From the NCBI GenBank assembly GCA_941918925.1, contig OW799233.1, positions 139,564,223-139,628,222 of the forward strand: a stretch of DNA of 64,000 nt, read 5' to 3'. Positions within the stretch are counted from its first letter, which is position 1. Each line of letters starts with the position of its first letter. The position numbers and the translations under genes are program-made. Below the pieces are notes generated by a model. It was not told the origin of the DNA and searched no databases. It saw only the letters and a list, made by a program, of their open reading frames with translations. Of this stretch, positions 58,570 to 64,000 are shown one piece after another. This stretch comes from Phyto melanocephala. Its lineage: Eukaryota > Arthropoda > Insecta > Diptera > Rhinophoridae.

Positions 58570-59095
58570 CGGTAACTTCACTTCTTAGGGGGGCTCCCAT
58601 ACAAATATATCGTTTTATGAAATTCTTAAATTAACTAAAATTTGTCGACTTTTGTGAATAGAATCAAAAGTTGCTAACAGATTATAAACATTTATGGCTT
58701 GTTTTGTTATCAGCTTTGTTTTTTTATATGTCTGCAAAAAATTAGAAGCCTAGCTGCATTTTTTAAGTTTTTATGAATTTTTAAAAAACAAAAATTTCGA
58801 AATTTTGATAAAAAAATTAATTTTTTTTTCAAAAAAAAAATTATGTTTCTAAAAACGGATATTAGAAAAACGTTTTATTTTTCTTAAAGGAAATTTTATT
58901 GCAGAATTTCGGTTTTTTAAGTTTTTTCAATAAGCTAAAGCGTTTTTGAGTTACGCGAACATATGTTGTGCAACCTCCTCCATTTTCGAAATAACGATAT
59001 ATCTCAAAAACCAGAGCCAATCTTAGAAAACCGCGGGCACCACTGAATTCAGCGCACCCGAATTATGCTAAAACGCCAGGTGCCTAGCTTGTCAC
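58570..59095. repeat. Right TIR of the 55.6-59.1 kb transposon
   Basis: Inverted copy of the left arm. It carries TTGAGTTACGCGAACATATG and CAACCTCCTCCATTTTCG in the fully conserved block and ends CTAGCTTGTCAC. Confidence 0.88.
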
Positions 59096-59354
59096 GAAAA
59101 AAAGTGTAAATTTCTTGCACGGTGTAATTATTACTAAATCTTACTTAATCTTAAATATTTTTTGGCACATATCTTTGTAGACAATATACATCGATTATAA
59201 CTGTAATAAGTCATAAAAATTTTTAAACATGATGTGAAATTTTTTCGAAGTATCGTAAAAATTCAGATTTATTTTTGACTTAAGTACCTGACATATTCTT
59301 GATATACTGTACATAGTTTAACTAAAAAATAAGTAAAAATTTGAAATTCGTAGC

Positions 59355-59563
59355 CAAGGAAAAATCTATTCATCAGGTAGTCTAGATCCGACAGCTGATT
59401 ATTTTATCTTCACTTATTTTAAACTACAGCCGTTAAAGTCTATAGATAAAAAACAATTGTCTCTCTGCTCTCATTTATTTCAAGTGTCAAACTTTACAAA
59501 TAAAAAACCTAGACATGGAAATTGTCTTCAAACTACGATTACCGGATGAATAAATATGCCTTG
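59355..59563. mobile_element. CAAGG-family MITE, both ends present
   Basis: The left end is CAAGGAAAAATCTATTCATCAGG; the right end is the complement of CAAGGCATATTTATTCATCCGG. ACAGCTGATTATTTTATC lies near the left end. The flanks TTCGTAGC and GTCGTAAC agree at 6 of 8 positions, a decayed 8-bp duplication. At 209 bp it is the shortest complete family member here and the reference for the truncated copy at 18198. Confidence 0.75.
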
Positions 59564-62381
59564 GTCGTAACCATTTCTTAAGAAACTTAAATTATTGCAA
59601 TTGTAGACAAATATTTCAATTCTGTTTAAAAAAAATGTTTTGTATTTGTTTCTTTCTCAAATATTAAAGCAGAATTGGGCTTGGTGCAATATGCAAAATG
59701 TGTAGCCTTGTTAAGAATGAAAAAAATCAGTATGAATCAGACTTAACCAATTGAATGGCTTTTTAGAAGATAAGCCTGCAATAAATCAGTGTAGTAAAAA
59801 ATTTCTAAAAATAAATTGTAGGCCGATATCTAATATATTTATTCTAAATATTTAATAATTTTTTATAATCAGAAAAGTAATAAGTAAAAGTTATCGCTTT
59901 TAACAATTTAAGTTAAAAGTAGGGACAACTTGAAGAGCGAAGTAGCATAATCATTGGAATTTAACACCAAAAAACTTTTTGAATTTTGTAAGGCGTGCAT
60001 TCATTGAAATGCTGTTTAAACATGAAACCACAACAAATTTAATATTGCAAATGTGAAATTAATGTCTTCTATTTTTCTCTCCTACTTACTGCCACCATTT
60101 TCGTAACGGAAACGCATGATTAATCTGGTCCTGGCAGGAATGAAAAAGCGATTATTCATTGAAAAAAAAAAAGATATCTGTAAAATGGGCATCGCATGTA
60201 AAATTTATTCTTCTAAAAGCGCTCATGGAAGTAAGCCATTCAAGAAGCGGGTTTTTATAATAAGGTATTTTAATGGGTATGATATCTCATTACTTTTAAA
60301 TCTAACTTTCTAATATTTCTGAAGAATCTTATTTTATTCTTCAAAAACTTGAAAGTTTCCTTCGAAGCCAAGTATTTCCTTTACAGTGTTAGTGAAATTG
60401 GGTGCCAAATAATATTTAAATCAAAAGATTAATTATTTAAGCTTGACATATTTTAAGAGATTTCGTAAACGTGTAGTCATTCCTATAACCGGAAAGATTT
60501 ATTAAAATGTTTAATTAACTAAGCACTACAAATCAACATGTTCATCATAAGAATTTCAAAAAAAAATCGTATATAGGGCCAACAACGACCCAATGCAATT
60601 TAAGCTACTAAATATAGGATGAAATCCTAAACTGATAAAATTCATGTACATAATAACTGAAATTGCTGTTTAAAAAATTTAATAAAACTAAAGAAAGATG
60701 GTGTATCCATAAGACCTGTCATAGCCGTATAAATTGCCTTCACTGTACGTTTTTTATAAGGAGTTCACTTAGAAGATATTCATTAAACTTAAAAGTTTGT
60801 TTTTTCTTTCTTTGTGAGTGTCTGGGGATTTAGTTCTGACTTTTACAATGTCGATGTTATTTTTTATGAAGGTTGATGTCACAAACAAACATAGCAATTG
60901 AAAAACTTCAATCATTCTTGTTAGACCTACATCTACGTTTACTGACATCCTATTTTGAACTTGTCTAACAATTAACTTTGGGGAATAGGGAGTAGGTAAT
61001 AAAAATAATTTAATTTTTAGCGGTATTTAGCATTATAAAGAAAATTAAATTTTAAGTACTTAACTTGCAAAGTATTTGTCATCATTAATTAGTTTCGAAT
61101 GTAAAGTTTCATTCGGGACAAAAGTTATTTTAAACACAATAAAAACGAAATAAAAATGAAGAATCAAAATTTAAGGGGAAAAAAGTAATTTGAAGCAAAC
61201 GGTTTTAAAAGAGATTGTAAAATATCTCTTGCAGATAAAGAAATTATCCTGGTATATACTGACTTTAAATCAAGTTATTGGTAATTGGTAATTTATACCT
61301 GGTGAACGAACGGTTCACTGCAATAACTTTTAGAAATTTATAAAGTTTTTGAAATAACCATTTAGCAATATTATCTTACACGACCTGGTTTACCAACATA
61401 ATAAGGGTGTTCTCTACTATTTTGTATATTATTTAAATCATCACGATAATCTGTAGGTTTATCATATACTTGAAAAAATTTGACAGCTCATATGTGTTCA
61501 CGCCCACTAAGTAAAAAAGTACTGGTATATTTGTTTTAATTAAGTTAAGTTTTTATTTTCAACCACTCCAAACACAACTTCTTTATGATTGCAAATTTTT
61601 AAAAGAAAATTTTATAATGTAATAAAAGTAGGAAGTGCAACGCCTACAAAATGTCATATTATTCTTTAACTACTTTAAGTTACCAAGACTCACGAAACTT
61701 TATAGTTTCGAAAAAATACAATATTGCGGTAAAAAGGTTTTATTCTTCAGCATTGTCTACTTTAAATATTTGTATTTCTGTGAAGTTATATTTATGTCCT
61801 TATGGTGCTTTTTTACAAAAATAGTTATAATTAATGAATTTAAGAGCAACATAAGGTTCTAAATGAAAAGGAGTCGCAATAGTACATTCTGAGCTTTAGT
61901 ATAATTTTTACTTTTTATAATATTTTATATCATTAATTATTTTACACCTTTATGATAACATAAGCACCTGTTACTTTTCACATACAGATTTTACAAAATG
62001 ACACGGTGTTACACTAACGAACGAAGTATGGAAGAGATTCCCATCATATAAAATAAATATGCCACGAGCAAAAGGAAAGTTCACGTCTTAAAGGAAAATT
62101 AAAGTAACACACAGAATACAATTACTTATTGCGAAATATGTTAGAAGCCAGTCAATTGCCTTTTGCCAACAAAAATATAAAAGGCTTAAAGAGCTTTACA
62201 AAACTGATTTTCTATGGAAATTTGATTTATAAACCTCTTATAAAGGTGTTTTAATCTAAATGAGTTAAGCCGTTAATGCGATAATGTTTATGCCAATAGG
62301 GGCCGTGCAGTGCGCTAATAAACTGATGTCTTATAGATTATCACTGACTTTTTAATTTAAAATTAACTTATCGTAGAATAG
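59564..62381. other. A+T-rich sequence, nothing recognised
   Basis: Frames at 60116-60313 and 61635-61862 have no domain, no codon bias distinct from the surroundings and no homologous motif that I recognise. Confidence 0.55.
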
Positions 62382-63101
62382 AACAAGTAAGACCACTATA
62401 TTCGGCTGTGCCGAATTTTTTCTACCCACCACCAATTTGATATACTTCTATAGCACAAAATTTATTATTTTGTTATTAACAGTAATCGCTATGGAATAAT
62501 ATCCTTATACTAAAATATGTATCACTTTCTTTGTATAACTTCGATATGCTAGTAAAATATTTTCGTAAATTTAATCTTTCAATGAAGGTAGGCGTGGCAA
62601 TAAATTCAACTCAGATCTTTCAAAACCTTTATTTATAGAGAAATTATATAAATTTGAGATAAGGCATTATATGGGAGGTGGAAGTGTCACACTTATTTTA
62701 GGGAAAGATATTTTTTTTAACTAAAAAATATATATTAAAAGTTTCATAGCTCTACAGTAATGCGTTTGGACACAATTGCATATTATTTGTTGGAACGACA
62801 TGGTTTTTTGACCTACTCTTGCGAGCTATAACTCTCTTCCTAAAATTACGATTTAGTCCATTTTCAATACTAAACAAATCTTGCGTATAAGAAAGATTCT
62901 GGCGAAACTTGAGTCTTCTAGCTTTTATTTTCGTGCTTGCAACAGACAGACAGACGGACGTACATAGCAGGATTGTCATAAAATAAAATCAAGACTTAGA
63001 AAATAAATACTTAATGCGGTCCAAAATGGGTACTTCGATGTGTTACAAATGTAATGACAAAATGAATATATTTCAACTAGTTTTTTGGTATCGGGTATAA
63101 T
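62382..63101 (-). mobile_element. DINE-1-like type 1, core deleted, empty mariner site (copy F)
   Basis: The minus-strand 3' end is AACAAGTAAGACCACTATATTCGGC-TGTG-CCGAAT, with CCACCACCAATTTG. CTTTCTTTGTATAACTTCGATATGC at 62527-62551 is the unoccupied mariner site. GGAGGTGG near 62675 is what remains of the core. The 5' half has GACAGACAGACGGACGTAC near 62944 and ends CGATACCCGACTATT-like (GGTATCGGGTATAATAAG). Confidence 0.8.
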
Positions 63102-64000
63102 AAGAACCGAATTTTCTCCCTTAAAATGACTAAATGGCTTGTGTAAGTCTATAATGTAATTGCGTTATTTAGGTTATTAAAATGAATTAATTATAAATTG
63201 CTGTAGAAGAAAATACTTATTGGTGCGCCTATTTATAAGAGAGCGTGGTAAAGACATGTCTCCAATGACATCGCCACATTAAAATAAATGATTTAGATGC
63301 CAAGACGTAAGTAGGGAGAGTTTGTTTCTTAGTATTTTTAGCTCATTATTTTGTAATGTAACGTTTTACTGCGGAAACTGTTTTTGAGTATATAAAAAGG
63401 TAACATTTTGTAGCACAGTGTATTTAAATGAATGTTTTTGGTAGCCTGAATGTCACTGTTTGTCATTTATAATATTTCACCACATTACGCACTTAATTAA
63501 AAAAAACATACACATATAAGGAATTACTGTAGACATTTAATTGCATATAAAAATGCTAACCCGTCAACAAATCAAAATTTTAATTTTAATGCAAATTACT
63601 AACTTGTCACTATTTTGAATCTCAATAATGTTATTTTGACTTTATTTATAAATACACTTAAAATAATTTTGACTTTCATAACCGCATCTTGTTCTCATTA
63701 TTTAAGAATTTAACTTAAAAGTATTACATTTATTGAATTGAAATTTGTGGATTTTTGACAAATAATTTTAATTCAATATTGAAATTTATCGCGAAGGTAG
63801 AATAACGAAAATGAGTGCAATAAGTAAAAGTGCTATATGTGGCTTGCCGAATCTGATAATATGCTTCACCATAACGAAGAAAGGTATAATGACCAAGTCG
63901 AAGCTCATCATTGATTTTAAATATCAAGTTGAAATTAATTTCTTTTATTATTTCCAAAGGCATATTTGATTTTGAATTTTTACACCGTTACCAGTATTCT
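63102..64000. other. A+T-rich sequence, nothing recognised
   Basis: A 77-codon minus-strand frame (63730-63963) near the window edge has ordinary amino-acid composition, but I recognise no domain. It could be an exon cut by the edge or chance. Confidence 0.45.

Larger units (their letters stand above)
55624..59095 (-). mobile_element. DNA transposon with ~0.5-kb TIRs, superfamily unassigned
   Basis: This is a 3.47-kb unit bounded by inverted ends beginning CAGACAAGCCGGGCACCTG on the left and, read inward from the right, GTGACAAGCTAGGCACCTGG. The arms stay inverted repeats for about 520 bp. Between them lies one broken gene on the minus strand (56504-58198). GAAAAAA occurs on both flanks (55617-55623 and 59096-59102) and could be a target duplication, but it is low-complexity. 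Long TIRs around a single gene with possible DDE-like motifs support a cut-and-paste transposon. I recognise the encoded protein family as widespread and uncharacterised in arthropod genomes, and cannot attach a superfamily name. Confidence 0.8.

Overview
The window looks like non-coding, repeat-dominated chromosomal DNA from a calyptrate or related higher fly. It is very A+T-rich throughout. The recognisable content is dipteran mobile DNA: DINE-1/INE-1-like (Helentron-derived) elements, mariner and Tc1-like remnants, Jockey-type non-LTR fragments, Helitrons, hAT-like elements and a possible solo LTR. I found no exon of a host gene in its native place, no tRNA or rRNA gene and no CRISPR array. 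Short open frames elsewhere are compatible with chance in A+T-rich DNA, so the window is probably intergenic or intronic.

Layout. 1-9 kb: a Helitron 5' piece, a tail-to-tail pair of DINE elements (2750-6070), a non-LTR fragment, and one 8-bp-TSD element nested inside another of its family. 9-15.5 kb: a three-layer nest (DINE type 2 in a TAA-flanked element in a DINE type 1 remnant), a clean hAT-like element (10995-12292), a fresh fold-back (12907-13324) and a mariner remnant. 16-31 kb: a full DINE type 1 with three 288-bp core units and an embedded mariner, TATG microsatellites, an intact-ended Helitron (20092-20559), Jockey, mariner and Tc1-like remnants, an LTR, and two DINE type 2 copies. 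32.9-36 kb: a Helitron interrupted by an 8-bp-TSD element that carries a captured EGF-like gene fragment, then another hAT-like element. 36-54 kb: more DINE copies, an RT remnant, and a mariner whose 5' half was replaced by an inverted copy of its own 3' end. 55.6-59.1 kb: a 3.5-kb DNA transposon with terminal inverted repeats of about 0.5 kb around a broken, intron-containing gene of the 'SDEHGERFHQ' protein family, which I cannot place in a named transposase superfamily. 59.1-64 kb: one small MITE, one DINE copy and otherwise featureless DNA.

How the parts relate. No gene here appears functional, but insertion order can be read. A mariner inserted at a TA inside a DINE ancestor, four empty-site copies show the earlier state, and the chimera then multiplied. 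The 8-bp-TSD 'CAAGG' family inserted into itself and into a Helitron, and one member carries host-type coding sequence. Best candidates for something new are the long-TIR transposon at 55624-59095, the EGF-carrying element at 33233-34242 and the snap-back mariner at 46063-46983.
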